From positions 868,001 to 932,000 of the forward strand of contig CAWKNC010000001.1 of assembly GCA_963851045.1 (NCBI GenBank): 64,000 nt of DNA, given 5' to 3'. The translations under genes were made by a program, and so were the position numbers. The DNA is from WHSW01 sp963851045. GTDB lineage: Bacteria; Actinomycetota; Thermoleophilia; Solirubrobacterales; 70-9. Every line of letters starts with the position of its first letter. Positions within the stretch are counted from its first letter, which is position 1. Shown one piece after another: positions 19,919 through 28,779 of this stretch. The notes beneath the pieces were generated by a model. That model saw nothing but the letters and a program-made list of their open reading frames with translations. It did no database searches and was not told where the DNA came from.

Positions 19919-21333
19919 GTGCCACGCCTGAAGACCGTGCAGCGCTGCTGCGCGCCGGCTGTCATGGCGTCGCGCCGCTGACCGGGCGGCTCGAGCCATG
20001 GCAGGTCGAGGTCTGCGAGCGGCCGACCGAGTTGCGGGAGCTGATTGCCGAGCACGGATCCCCGATCAACCTGATCGAACCCTCGCCGATGGCACGAAAT
20101 GCCGGTGAGCTCGTCGACGCGGCGACGAGCGCCGGGGTTGCGTTTCGCGTCTTCTTTGCGCGCAAGGCGAACAAGGCGCTCGCGCTCGTTGACGAGGCGC
20201 GACGGCTCGGCCTCGGCGTCGACGTCGCCAGCGAGCGTGAGCTCGCCCAGACGCTCGGCCGTGGTGTCGAGCCGGCCGACATAATCGTCACCGCCGCGAT
20301 CAAGCCACCGGCTCTGCTCGAGCTCAGCCTCAGCGCCGGGGTCACGGTCGCGATCGACAACGACGACGAGCTCAGCCTCTTGCTGGCACTGGCCGAGCGC
20401 TCAAACACGAGGGCTGAGGTCGCCCTGCGCCTCGCGCCCGAGCTTGGACCGGCTCGCCTGCCGACCCGCTTCGGCCTCGAACCGAAGGAGTTGCTTGCTG
20501 CCGCAGAACGCCTGCGTGACGCTGGCCACCGAGTCGCCGGCCTGCACTTTCACCTCGACGGCTACGACGCCCAAGATCGCGCCGCGGCGACCGCGGTGGC
20601 GCTGGAGCTGAGCGACGTGCTGCGAGGCAGCGGCGCCGAGCTGGGCTTCATCGATATCGGTGGCGGCATCCCGATCAGCTACCTCGACGACGGCGAGGAA
20701 TGGGAACAATTCTGGAGCGAGCTCCGCGCCGGACTCGACGGCGAGCGCGAGCCGCTCAGTTTCGACCAGCATCCCCTTTCAAACGTCTACCCGTACCACC
20801 AGCGGCCCGTTCGCGGCGACTGGTTGGCGGCGTTGCTTGCGCGCGAAGTCATGGTCAGCGGCCGCTCCGAGTCGGTCGCAAAGGCGGTTGCGGGCCGCGG
20901 CATCGAACTGCGCTGCGAGCCGGGGCGATCGCTGCTCGACGGTTGCGGGATCACCGTCGCCACGGTGATGTTCACCAAGCGCCGACGCGATGGGGAGCTT
21001 CTGGTCGGGCTCGCGATGAACCGCACCCAGGTTCGCTCGACCTCCGACGACTTCCTCGTCGACCCGCTCTTGTTGGCAGGGGACGGCGAGCCCCGGGGCG
21101 GCTCCGTCGCCGGGTTCCTCGTCGGCGCCTACTGCATCGAGCGCGAGCTGCTCAGCTGGCGCCGCCTCGTCTTCCCGCGGGGCGTCGCCGTTGGCGACCT
21201 CGTCGTTTTCCCCAACACCGCCGGCTATCTCATGCACATCCTCGAAAGCGCCTCTCATCAGATCCCGCTTGCTCGCAACCTGATCGTCGCCGAGGGCCGG
21301 GCGAAGCTCGACCCGATCGACGAGGGCATCTAG
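19915..21333 (+). CDS. Type III PLP-dependent decarboxylase (Y4yA/LysA-like)
   Basis: A 472-residue alanine-racemase-fold decarboxylase. The PLP Lys lies in FARKANKAL (~residue 80), HFHLDGYD corresponds to the barrel His, the PLP-phosphate loop is DIGGGIP, and CEPGRSLLDGCG is the C-terminal active-site block. The family includes diaminopimelate, ornithine and citryl-diaminopropionate (SbnH) decarboxylases. A long insertion (~265-330) with a DWLAALLAREV segment sets it apart from LysA and fits the Y4yA group. ATGA overlap with the preceding gene means translational coupling. The stop overlaps the convergent chrA stop by 4 bp. The substrate is unknown; an amino acid or adduct from the SbnA-like enzyme is likely. 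Confidence 0.8.
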   Translation: MSATPEDRAALLRAGCHGVAPLTGRLEPWQVEVCERPTELRELIAEHGSPINLIEPSPMARNAGELVDAATSAGVAFRVFFARKANKALALVDEARRLGLGVDVASERELAQTLGRGVEPADIIVTAAIKPPALLELSLSAGVTVAIDNDDELSLLLALAERSNTRAEVALRLAPELGPARLPTRFGLEPKELLAAAERLRDAGHRVAGLHFHLDGYDAQDRAAATAVALELSDVLRGSGAELGFIDIGGGIPISYLDDGEEWEQFWSELRAGLDGEREPLSFDQHPLSNVYPYHQRPVRGDWLAALLAREVMVSGRSESVAKAVAGRGIELRCEPGRSLLDGCGITVATVMFTKRRRDGELLVGLAMNRTQVRSTSDDFLVDPLLLAGDGEPRGGSVAGFLVGAYCIERELLSWRRLVFPRGVAVGDLVVFPNTAGYLMHILESASHQIPLARNLIVAEGRAKLDPIDEGI

Positions 21334-22479
21334 ACCACCGTCGCCTGCAGCAGGGCTCCGATCAGGCCGCAGCCGATCACCACGTAGAGCACGGTCAGCT
21401 TGCCGTGCCAGCGATTGAGCACCACGAAGGCTCCGATCGCGAGCAGCGCGGTTGGAACGTCGACCACGCTCGTGTCGAGGATGTCGACGGTGACCGCGGC
21501 GATCAGGCCGATCACCGCAGCGGCGACCCCGAGCAGGAAGGCGCGGATCCGAGGGTTCTCGGCGATCGCGACGAGTCCGCGGTGAAAGAAGATCGGAAAG
21601 ACGAACGCGGGGAGGAAGATGCCGAGGGTCATCGCGAGCGCGCCGCCGAGGCCGCCGGCGACGTAGCCGATGAACGTCGAGAAGATGATCAGCGGGGCGG
21701 GAAGGACGCCGCTCATCGCCAGGCCGTCGACGAACTGGCTGTCGGTCAGCCAGTGGCGTGAGTCGACCGCCGCGTCCTGAAGGAATGGGATGGCGGTAAA
21801 GGCACCGCCGAAGGTCAGCAGCCCAGCCTTGAGCCCCTCCCAGAAGATCGTCGCGGTCAGCGAGAAGGTGACGGCTCCGGCAACGACCCACAGCGCCGCG
21901 GGCCACAGTGCGAACGAGTTCGTCCGGTCGAGCCAGCGAGGCGCGTTGGTCCAGATCTCGTAGACGAGACCGGCCCCGAGCAGCACGAGGACGAAGCTCG
22001 CATCCCCAAAAAGCGTCAGCACGAACGCCGCGATCGCGATCGCAGAAAGGGTGAGGTTGGTGATGAAGACGCCGCTGAGCCGCACCAGCGCGCGCGCGAT
22101 GATCGCGCCGACGGCCGCCGACAGCCCGTAGAAGAGCTCGTCGAGGTTGTCGGCAAGGTCGGCCTCGACGTACAGGATCGACAGCGCGAGCATGAGGACG
22201 AAGACCGGGCAGCATGAAGCCGAGGCCGGCGAGAAAGGCGCCGAGCCTGCCGCCGCGGATCCGGCCGAAGTACACGCAGAGCTCGTGCGCCTCGGGGCCT
22301 GGAAGCACCTGATAGACGGCGAACGTCTTTTTGAAGGTGTCCTCGGAGACCCACCGTTCCTCGTCCACGCACTCGCGCTTGAGCATCGCGATCTGCGCCG
22401 CCGGGCCGCCCCAGGCAAGCGCGCCGAACTTGAGAAAGCGGACGAAGATCGACCGTGGCGAGTCGTGGGATGGCGGCAT
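21330..22479 (-). pseudogene. chrA: Chromate transporter ChrA with a one-base frameshift
   Basis: The ATG at 22479 (MPPSHDSPRS) leads into the CHR motif FLKFGALAWGGPAAQIAML, with the conserved QVLPGPEAHELCVYFG. At about 22205-22210 the frame breaks after GLGFMLP. Dropping one G restores VFVLMLALSILY and the rest of the protein, including the second-half motif LKAGLLTFGGAFTAIPFL. The corrected length is about 382 residues with ten or more membrane helices, as for full-length ChrA. It exports chromate, although close relatives in soil bacteria may serve other anions. It is the last gene of a TetR-CDF-ChrA unit, 23 bp after CDF. The shift has the same sense as those in the subtilase genes, so a sequence error is possible. 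Confidence 0.85.
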
Positions 22480-22502
22480 GCGGGCGGGGTGGAGGGGTTC
22501 GA

Positions 22503-23132
22503 TCAGTGTGCGTGGTCGTGACCGCGAACCGTCCGCCACGAATCCCAGGTGATTTTGACGATTACCGCGGTGATCGCGAGTCCGATCAGCGGATCGGCCA
22601 CCGGCGCGCCGAGGGCGACGACAGCGGCGCTAGCGACAACCGCCAGGCTGACGTAGGCGTCGGCGCGAGCGTGGTTGCCGTCGGCGATCAGCGCCGGGCT
22701 GTCGAGGCGGCGCCCGGCGCGGCTGCGGATGCCGGCAGCGACCAGATTGCCCACGAACCCGACGGCGCCCGCGAGGGCGAGGGCGCCCAGGTGCTCGGGG
22801 GTCGACGGGTTCGCGAGTCGCAGCACCGACTCGACGCCCGCAACGCAGGCGGAGGCAAAGATGGCCGCGACGACGAACAGGCCCGCGATCCGTTCAGCGC
22901 GAGCGGACCGCAGCGCGAAGGCGATGCCCAGCGGAATCGCGGTGGCCGCGTCGCCGAAGTTGTGGATGAGATCGGCGAGCAGCGCGACGCTGTCGGTGAG
23001 CAAGAACACGGCCGTCTGGGCGAGCGCCGTCGCGCCGAGTACCGCCAGCGCCAGTGCCACTGCGCGCAGGCCCGCTCGCGAGCGCTTGATGCTCTCGTCG
23101 ACGAGGCCGTGCGAGTGCGCCGCACCGTCCAT
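22503..23132 (-). CDS. Cation diffusion facilitator lacking the cytoplasmic C-terminal domain
   Basis: A 209-residue protein, start ATG 23132 (MDGAAHSHG). Six transmembrane helices carry the two transport-site motifs HNFGD (HxxxD, helix 2) and HARAD (HxxxD, helix 5), matching zinc/iron/cobalt proton antiporters. It stops just after helix 6 with a short His-rich tail (VRGHDHAH). The ferredoxin-like dimerisation domain of typical ~300-residue CDF proteins is missing. His-rich ends may bind metal. It lies between TetR and chrA with 25 and 23 bp gaps, so it probably shares a transcript with both. The metal is not predictable. Confidence 0.85.
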   Translation of the reverse strand: MDGAAHSHGLVDESIKRSRAGLRAVALALAVLGATALAQTAVFLLTDSVALLADLIHNFGDAATAIPLGIAFALRSARAERIAGLFVVAAIFASACVAGVESVLRLANPSTPEHLGALALAGAVGFVGNLVAAGIRSRAGRRLDSPALIADGNHARADAYVSLAVVASAAVVALGAPVADPLIGLAITAVIVKITWDSWRTVRGHDHAH

Positions 23133-23157
23133 GTTGCCGACCGTATTGCCTGAGCCG

Positions 23158-23817
23158 TCAGTGAGCTTCGACGATCGCCACGGCGATGGATACGCAGCTG
23201 CGAATGACCTCATCCGACTCCACCGCAAACAGGCCGGGCACACCCGGTGCGAGCCGCTTGACCCCGACGCCGATCCGAGCGAGATGCATCGCGCCGAGCG
23301 CCTGGGTCCAGAGCAGGTTCGCCGTGTAGTCGGGGTCAGCGACGCTGAAGTCGCCGCTCTCGTTACCGGCGCGCAGCACATCGGCGAGCACGCCGATGCA
23401 ACCTGCCATCGCCTGGCCGAGGCGCAGCCAGACCGAGTCGGAGACGATCTCCTGCAGCTCGGCAGCGGGCCGGTGCATGAGCGCGAGCGAGCTGTCGAGG
23501 AAGGCGGGGTAGCGGCGGCCGTAGCCCGCGTAGGCCTCGGTCACGCGCTCGAGAGCGTCGCGCGGGCCATCTGCGCTGGCAGCGGCGGTCTCGAGCAGAT
23601 CGCCAAGCTCGCGGAGGTAGTCGGTCACCGTCAGCGCGAACAGCTCGTCCTTCGAGGAGAAGCTCCGATAGATCAAGCCACGGGCGATGCCGACGGACTT
23701 AGCGATCTCCTCCACCGGTACGTCTTGAAACCCCCGTTCGTCGAACAACGCGCGCGTCGCTGCGACCAACTCCTGTTCGCGAACCTGGCGAAGCGGCTGG
23801 TTACGGGTTTCAGTCAC
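23158..23817 (-). CDS. TetR/AcrR family transcriptional regulator
   Basis: A 219-residue repressor. The GTG at 23817 (VTETRNQPLR) is chosen because longer frames would cross the divergent promoter. The N-terminal helix-turn-helix (~15-60) has the typical FDERGFQDVPVEEIAKSVGIARGLIYRSFSSKDELF pattern. The C-terminal ~150 residues are an all-helical ligand domain (TetR_C type). It is divergent from a ferredoxin reductase/desaturase operon, with a perfect inverted repeat between them. By analogy with DesT-type regulators it may sense acyl-CoA and control desaturation, but it is also first in a unit with metal transporters, so the ligand is open. Confidence 0.88.
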   Translation of the reverse strand: MTETRNQPLRQVREQELVAATRALFDERGFQDVPVEEIAKSVGIARGLIYRSFSSKDELFALTVTDYLRELGDLLETAAASADGPRDALERVTEAYAGYGRRYPAFLDSSLALMHRPAAELQEIVSDSVWLRLGQAMAGCIGVLADVLRAGNESGDFSVADPDYTANLLWTQALGAMHLARIGVGVKRLAPGVPGLFAVESDEVIRSCVSIAVAIVEAH

Positions 23818-23837
23818 CGGGCAGATGGTAGGGAGAG

Positions 23838-23868
23838 TTGAGAACGCATGTGTGACAGGCGTTCTCAA
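23838..23868. promoter_or_regulatory. Probable TetR operator between divergent operons
   Basis: A perfect 10-bp inverted repeat, TTGAGAACGC and GCGTTCTCAA, with an 11-bp spacer. It lies in the 73-bp gap between the tetR start and the ferredoxin-reductase start, so one bound dimer could repress both directions. Confidence 0.75.
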
Positions 23869-23890
23869 AACCCCGTAAGGTGGCGATTTC

Positions 23891-24997
23891 ATGGCTGAGA
23901 GAGGCGCAAAACCCAATGTGCATCCCGTGCGGGCACGGGTGCTGAAGGCGATCAGCGCCTTCACGTCACCGCTGTTGCCCGACGACTATCTCGAGCTGAT
24001 CAACCCGCTCTGGTCGACTCGCGAGGTGCGTGGCAGGGTCGAGGAGCTGAGCCCCGAGGCCGGCGACGCGACCACCGTTTTGATTCGCCCGGGCCACACC
24101 TGGCCCGGTCATGAACCCGGCCAGTATCTGCGGATCGGCTTCGATGTCGACGGCATTCGCCACTGGCGGGCCTACTCGATCACCTCCGACCCCGGTCGTC
24201 CCGATGGGTTCATCTCGATCACACCGAAGCTGGTCGAGGAGGGCAAGGTCTCGCCCTACGTCAACCGCGAGCTGCGGCCGGGCACGATCATCGTGCTCTC
24301 CGACGTCGAGGGCCAGTTCGTCCTTCCGGACCCGCCGCCGGAGAAGCTTCTGTTCATCTCGGCCGGTAGCGGGATCACGCCGATCATGGCGATGCTGCGA
24401 AAGCTCGATCGCGAGGACGAGCTCAAGGACGCAGTCCATCTTCATTCCGCGCCGACAGCCGACGACGTGATCTTCGGCGACCGGATGCGCGAGCTCGACG
24501 AGGCCAACGAGGGCCTGAAGCTCCACATCCAGCACACCCGCGCGGACTCAAGCGGGCGCATCACCCCCGATCGCATCGACGAGCTGTGCCCCGACTGGCG
24601 CGAGCGCGACACGTTTCTCTGCGGCCCGGCCGAGATGCTCGACGACTACGAGCCGCTGTGGAAGGACGCCGGAATCGAGGAGAAGCTGCACATGGAGCGC
24701 TTCCAGCCGGTTATCGGCGGCGACGGGACGGGCGAGGGCGACGGCGGAACCATCAAGTTCTTGGCGAGCGACACCGAGGCCGAGTCTGATGGATCGAAGT
24801 CGATCCTGGACGCCGGCGAGGAGGCCGGCCTCGAGCTCGACTACGGCTGCCGCATGGGCATCTGCCACACGTGCGTCGGAAAGCTCTGCTCGGGGCAGCT
24901 GCGCGACATGCGAAGCGGCGAGGTGCACGGCGAGGAGGGCCAGACGGTCCGCATCTGCATCAACGCCCCCGAGGGCCCGGTTGAGATTGACCTTTGA
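23891..24997 (+). CDS. Ferredoxin-type NAD(P)H oxidoreductase (FAD, [2Fe-2S]) for a fatty-acid desaturase
   Basis: A 368-residue protein. The FAD site RAYSITS (~93-99) and the NAD(P) site SAGSGITPIMAML (~157-169) belong to the ferredoxin-NADP reductase fold. The C-terminal plant-type [2Fe-2S] domain has Cys in CRMGICHTC (~319-327) and a fourth Cys near 357. The architecture matches the mycobacterial Rv3230c type that feeds electrons to the DesA3 desaturase. The next gene, 25 bp downstream, is such a desaturase, so the pair forms a complete electron-transfer/desaturation unit. It is cytoplasmic or membrane-peripheral. Likely controlled by the adjacent TetR. Confidence 0.9.
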   Translation: MAERGAKPNVHPVRARVLKAISAFTSPLLPDDYLELINPLWSTREVRGRVEELSPEAGDATTVLIRPGHTWPGHEPGQYLRIGFDVDGIRHWRAYSITSDPGRPDGFISITPKLVEEGKVSPYVNRELRPGTIIVLSDVEGQFVLPDPPPEKLLFISAGSGITPIMAMLRKLDREDELKDAVHLHSAPTADDVIFGDRMRELDEANEGLKLHIQHTRADSSGRITPDRIDELCPDWRERDTFLCGPAEMLDDYEPLWKDAGIEEKLHMERFQPVIGGDGTGEGDGGTIKFLASDTEAESDGSKSILDAGEEAGLELDYGCRMGICHTCVGKLCSGQLRDMRSGEVHGEEGQTVRICINAPEGPVEIDL

Positions 24998-25022
24998 ACG
25001 TGACCAAGACCAAGAGGAGAAC

Positions 25023-26360
25023 ATGAGCACCGAGACCATCGAGAGCCCGCTCGCGCGGCTCAGCGACGAGCAGATCGAGCAGCTCGGCAAGGAATTCGAC
25101 GCGATCCACGACGAGGTCTTCAATGATCTCGGCGAGCGCGACGCCACCTACATCAAGTCGATGATCGAGATGCACCGGCGGCTCGTTGTCATGGGCCGCG
25201 TCGAGCTGCTGGGCTCGCGCTACTGGCCGCTGTGGCTGCTCGGAACCGCCTCGCTATCGGCGGCAAAGATCCTCGAGAACATGGAGATCGGCCACAACGT
25301 CATGCACGGCCAGTGGGACTGGATGAACAACCCCGAGATCCACTCGTCGAGCTGGGACTGGGACACGGCATCCACCAAGGAGGCGTGGAAGCACTCCCAC
25401 AACTACGTCCACCACACCTTCACCAACATCCGCGGCAAGGACAAGGACCTCGGCTACGAGATCATGCGGATCGATCCGCACCAGAAGTGGAGCCCGGTCT
25501 ACCTCGCCCAGCCGATCTACAACGTGCTGCTGATGGCGCTCTTCGAGTGGGGTGTCGCCTTCCATGACCTCGATTTCGAAGCGATCCGCACCGGCGAGAA
25601 GTCCAAGGAGCAGGTGCGCGAGGAGCTCAAGGGCATCGCTGGCAAGGCGCGCGCCCAGATCGTCAAGGACTACATCGCCTTCCCGGCGCTGTCGGGCCTG
25701 GTTGCCGGCGGCGTGGCTGCGGCCGGCGCTGCGCTCAAGGCTCGTGGTCGTGGGCGTCTGGCGCGACGGCGGAAGGGGGGCGCGACGGACGCGGCGCTAA
25801 GCGCGTTCGCCGAGGAGTTCAAACACACATATCGCGCGACGATGTGGGCGGATGTCACGGCCAACATCGTGCGCAACTTCTGGTCGAACGCGATCATCTT
25901 CTGCGGGCACTTCCCCGATCAGACCTACACGTTCACCGCGGAGGAAACCGAGGACGAGAGCAAGGGCGGCTGGTATGTCCGCCAGCTGCTCGGCGCCGCC
26001 AATATCGAGGGAGGCGGCTTCTTCCACGTCGCGTCGGGCAACCTCGGTTATCAGGTCGAACACCACCTGTTCCCCGACATGCCATCGACGCGATACGGCG
26101 AGATTGCACCGAAGGTGCGCGACGTCTGCAAGCGCTATGAGCTGCCCTACAACACCGGGCCGTTCTCGAAGCAGTGGCTGTCGGTGCAAAGAACGATCCT
26201 GCGCCTGGCGTTTCCGGGTGGCAAGGTGCGGCCAAAGCCGGGGCCCTATCAGGGGCATGACACGGACCGAGCACCGGCCGTCCATAACGGCTCTCAGGCC
26301 TCGAACAACGGCAAGCCGGCGCCGACCGAACACGCGGAGGCGGAGGGACCTGCCGAGTGA
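25023..26360 (+). CDS. Membrane fatty-acid (acyl-CoA) desaturase, DesA3-like
   Basis: A 445-residue membrane di-iron desaturase. The ATG at 25023 has AGAGGAGA 3-10 nt upstream; longer frames overlap the reductase. The three His boxes are present: GHNVMH (~90), HSHNYVHH (~123-130) and QVEHH (~343). Membrane spans lie around the boxes, with an Arg/Lys-rich insertion (ARGRGRLARRRKGG, ~240-255). It introduces a double bond into saturated acyl chains with O2 and electrons from the preceding reductase, adjusting membrane fluidity. The last ~45 residues are low-complexity and polar. Operon partner of the reductase. Confidence 0.92.
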   Translation: MSTETIESPLARLSDEQIEQLGKEFDAIHDEVFNDLGERDATYIKSMIEMHRRLVVMGRVELLGSRYWPLWLLGTASLSAAKILENMEIGHNVMHGQWDWMNNPEIHSSSWDWDTASTKEAWKHSHNYVHHTFTNIRGKDKDLGYEIMRIDPHQKWSPVYLAQPIYNVLLMALFEWGVAFHDLDFEAIRTGEKSKEQVREELKGIAGKARAQIVKDYIAFPALSGLVAGGVAAAGAALKARGRGRLARRRKGGATDAALSAFAEEFKHTYRATMWADVTANIVRNFWSNAIIFCGHFPDQTYTFTAEETEDESKGGWYVRQLLGAANIEGGGFFHVASGNLGYQVEHHLFPDMPSTRYGEIAPKVRDVCKRYELPYNTGPFSKQWLSVQRTILRLAFPGGKVRPKPGPYQGHDTDRAPAVHNGSQASNNGKPAPTEHAEAEGPAE

Positions 26361-26369
26361 TGCGGTGCT

Positions 26370-28490
26370 CTAGCGCTCTGCGTTGAGCTCTGCGATCGCG
26401 CCCGGCAGGTCGCCTTGACGGTAGAAGTCGATCGCGATCAGGTTCGCCAGCAGGTCGCGCTCGTCCTGGCAGTGGTGAACCCGTTCGAGGAGCGCGGCAC
26501 GCGTATTCACCTTCGCCGCGTTCGACGGCTTTGGTGCCGGCGACGTGTCGATCCAGTGGTTGACCAAGAACAGGGGGGCGTCAGCCGGGCCGCGATTGGG
26601 TGCGCAGCTCGCCTCGAGCTGATCGGCTGATGTGAGCTGGGCGGGCTGCTTGAACGAGTACGGCGTCTCCTGCATCAGCACGTCATAGCCGAGGTGATAC
26701 CAGGGAATCGACGCGCCCCCGCCCTCGTTTTCGGCCAGCATCAGGATCCGCCCGCCGGATCCGATCATCTCCTCGAGCGTCGGCCACGGATCCCCGACCC
26801 GTCCTGTGTAGATGTACTCCAGCAGTCCGGTTCGCTGGGCGGCGCCGGCGATCTCCTCGGGTGGCACGTAGTCCTCGACGACGATCGCCAGCACCTCGTC
26901 CGGGTTGGCTGCGAGGAAGTCGCGGATCTCGCCAAAGGCCCGGTCGATCGAGATCGCCCCGAGCTCGCAGAAGCGGTGGCACAGGTAGACGCCGGGCTCC
27001 CCGACCTCGGGTGAGTTGACGATGCGATCCCGAACTCGCAACGCGGCTTTGAGGGCGTCTGGCCCGAGCGCGGCCTCATAGGCCTGACGCTCGCTGCTGC
27101 TGAGATCGCTGAGATCCGTCTTGATCGTTCCGTCGTCGGTTTCGACCCCCGGATGGGCATCGATCAGGAGGCCGCGGACGCCATCGCGAAGCTGGTCGCT
27201 GAAGCCCCTCTCCTGCTGTGCGAACAGCCATCCGGGATTCGAAGCAGCCGACATTGAGTTGTGCGTCGCCCCGATGGCGACCGTGTCGAAGGGTCGCTCA
27301 CAAAGCGCGTCGGAGCCGTTGCAACCATCGGTGCCTACGGCCAGCGAGGGTTCCGTCACGCCACCAGCCCCGATGAAGATCGCGCCCGCAGCGAGAATGA
27401 CCCCGGCGCAGATCCCGACTGCGGTGAGCGCCGCGCGTCCGCGACGCCGATCCTCGGCGGCTTCGTGGGGCGCGGCTGTCGTCAGACGCATCAACTCGCC
27501 GACGCCCGCGTAGGCGAGATAGAGGCCGGTGAGGGTCGCCAGTAGCGACAAGAACTCGCTGTTTCGCAGGATGATGAGCACGCCTGCCGCGATCAGGACG
27601 GCCGCACGCGCAGCTCGCCAGCGCGGGGCCTCCGGAACTGTCGTCGCGAAACCCCAGACACGCTCGAGCTGGGTCCGAACGTCGAGCGGGCGAAGCAGCG
27701 AGGAGGCGGCCGCCGCGATGACAGCACCGCAGAGGGCCAAGAGGACGAGCGCCGTTTCGAGATCGCCGACGAACGCGTCCCAGACCCCATCGGCCGCGTC
27801 GCGAGCCGAGCTGCCGTCCAGGGAGGCGAGGACGATCGCCTGAATCGCGTTGAGGCTGACGATCGTCACAACCGCCGACAGCGACAGGGCGGCCCCGAGC
27901 GCGACCCAGCCGCGACGCGCATCTCTCGCAAGCTTCACCGCCAGGCCTCCGAGCCCCGCGGCGAGTATGAGCAACGCAAGGGGCAGCCACCGAAACGCGT
28001 CGGCGATCGAAACGACGGTTGCGAGTGGCTCGGGCAGCTCTCCGTCGACGAGGGAGAGGTCCAGTTGCGGCGGGATCTTGCGTGCGAGCTTCGGGTCGAA
28101 CGCAGCCAGCGCCCCGCGAATTGTCGCGCCGATGTCCGCGAGCGTGAGGGTGACGGTGCTTTCGTCCTGCTCGAAGATCGCGCGATGCAGATCGGCGACA
28201 CCTGCGCGGAAGAGATCCTGGAAGGCCCCTCCGGAGACGATCCCTCCGACGACGCCCTGGACGACGGGGCGGACCGCGATCAGATTCGGCTCCGCGACCA
28301 CGAGCTGGTCGGTAACCCGCGTCGCCGCCTCGGCGGCCACCGCGTCGTTGTTCAGCGCCGTTACCGCTCGAGCCGCGAACTGATCGGAGTCAAAGAGCGC
28401 CCGGGAGGCATAGCCGCCGATGAGGGCGCCGATCAGCACAACGGCTGCGAGCGCCGCCAGCACGACGGCGGATGCACGCCTACCGGTCAA
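26370..28490 (-). CDS. Membrane-anchored PI-PLC-like phosphodiesterase
   Basis: A 706-residue protein from a TTG start with AAGGGG upstream. The first ~395 residues hold a signal/anchor helix, a ~130-residue extracytoplasmic segment and several transmembrane helices. The last ~300 residues are a PI-PLC X-like TIM barrel: catalytic His in IGATHNSMS (~410), LLIDAHPG, and the second His in LCHRFCELG (~504). The domain probably faces outside. Bacterial relatives cleave phosphatidylinositol or other glycerophosphodiesters; the Ca-independent type lacks extra Asp/Glu ligands, which I cannot settle here. It converges on the desaturase gene with a 9-bp gap and stands alone. Confidence 0.8.
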   Translation of the reverse strand: MTGRRASAVVLAALAAVVLIGALIGGYASRALFDSDQFAARAVTALNNDAVAAEAATRVTDQLVVAEPNLIAVRPVVQGVVGGIVSGGAFQDLFRAGVADLHRAIFEQDESTVTLTLADIGATIRGALAAFDPKLARKIPPQLDLSLVDGELPEPLATVVSIADAFRWLPLALLILAAGLGGLAVKLARDARRGWVALGAALSLSAVVTIVSLNAIQAIVLASLDGSSARDAADGVWDAFVGDLETALVLLALCGAVIAAAASSLLRPLDVRTQLERVWGFATTVPEAPRWRAARAAVLIAAGVLIILRNSEFLSLLATLTGLYLAYAGVGELMRLTTAAPHEAAEDRRRGRAALTAVGICAGVILAAGAIFIGAGGVTEPSLAVGTDGCNGSDALCERPFDTVAIGATHNSMSAASNPGWLFAQQERGFSDQLRDGVRGLLIDAHPGVETDDGTIKTDLSDLSSSERQAYEAALGPDALKAALRVRDRIVNSPEVGEPGVYLCHRFCELGAISIDRAFGEIRDFLAANPDEVLAIVVEDYVPPEEIAGAAQRTGLLEYIYTGRVGDPWPTLEEMIGSGGRILMLAENEGGGASIPWYHLGYDVLMQETPYSFKQPAQLTSADQLEASCAPNRGPADAPLFLVNHWIDTSPAPKPSNAAKVNTRAALLERVHHCQDERDLLANLIAIDFYRQGDLPGAIAELNAER

Positions 28491-28620
28491 TGCCGCGCCC
28501 CTTGGAGGATCACACCATCGGTGATCCTAGGACCGATCGACCGGTCGGCGGCGGGGGGCCGGTCGGACCGACCTGAGATTCGTCCGTTAGTGGACGATTG
28601 CGAGCGGGTAGGCGTCCGGC

Positions 28621-28761
28621 ATGGAACTTTCACTACTTCTCATTGTCATCGGGATCGTTCTCGCGGTCCTCGTCCATTACGCACTCGGGATCGCACTGAT
28701 CCTGATCGGCCTGGTCCTGTTGATCTGGCCGCGCATCGCGGGCGGCACACGCGGCGCCTAA
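28621..28761 (+). CDS. Small two-helix membrane protein (46 residues)
   Basis: An ATG frame of 46 codons ending in TAA. Two hydrophobic helices (about 3-17 and 20-36) are separated by HYALG, and the tail is WPRIAGGTRGA. The pattern resembles the short actinobacterial DUF6131-type membrane proteins from memory. No strong ribosome-binding site is seen, but the frame is clean and fills an otherwise empty gap. Function unknown. Confidence 0.55.
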   Translation: MELSLLLIVIGIVLAVLVHYALGIALILIGLVLLIWPRIAGGTRGA

Positions 28762-28779
28762 CGGCGGTCGCTTGCGCGC

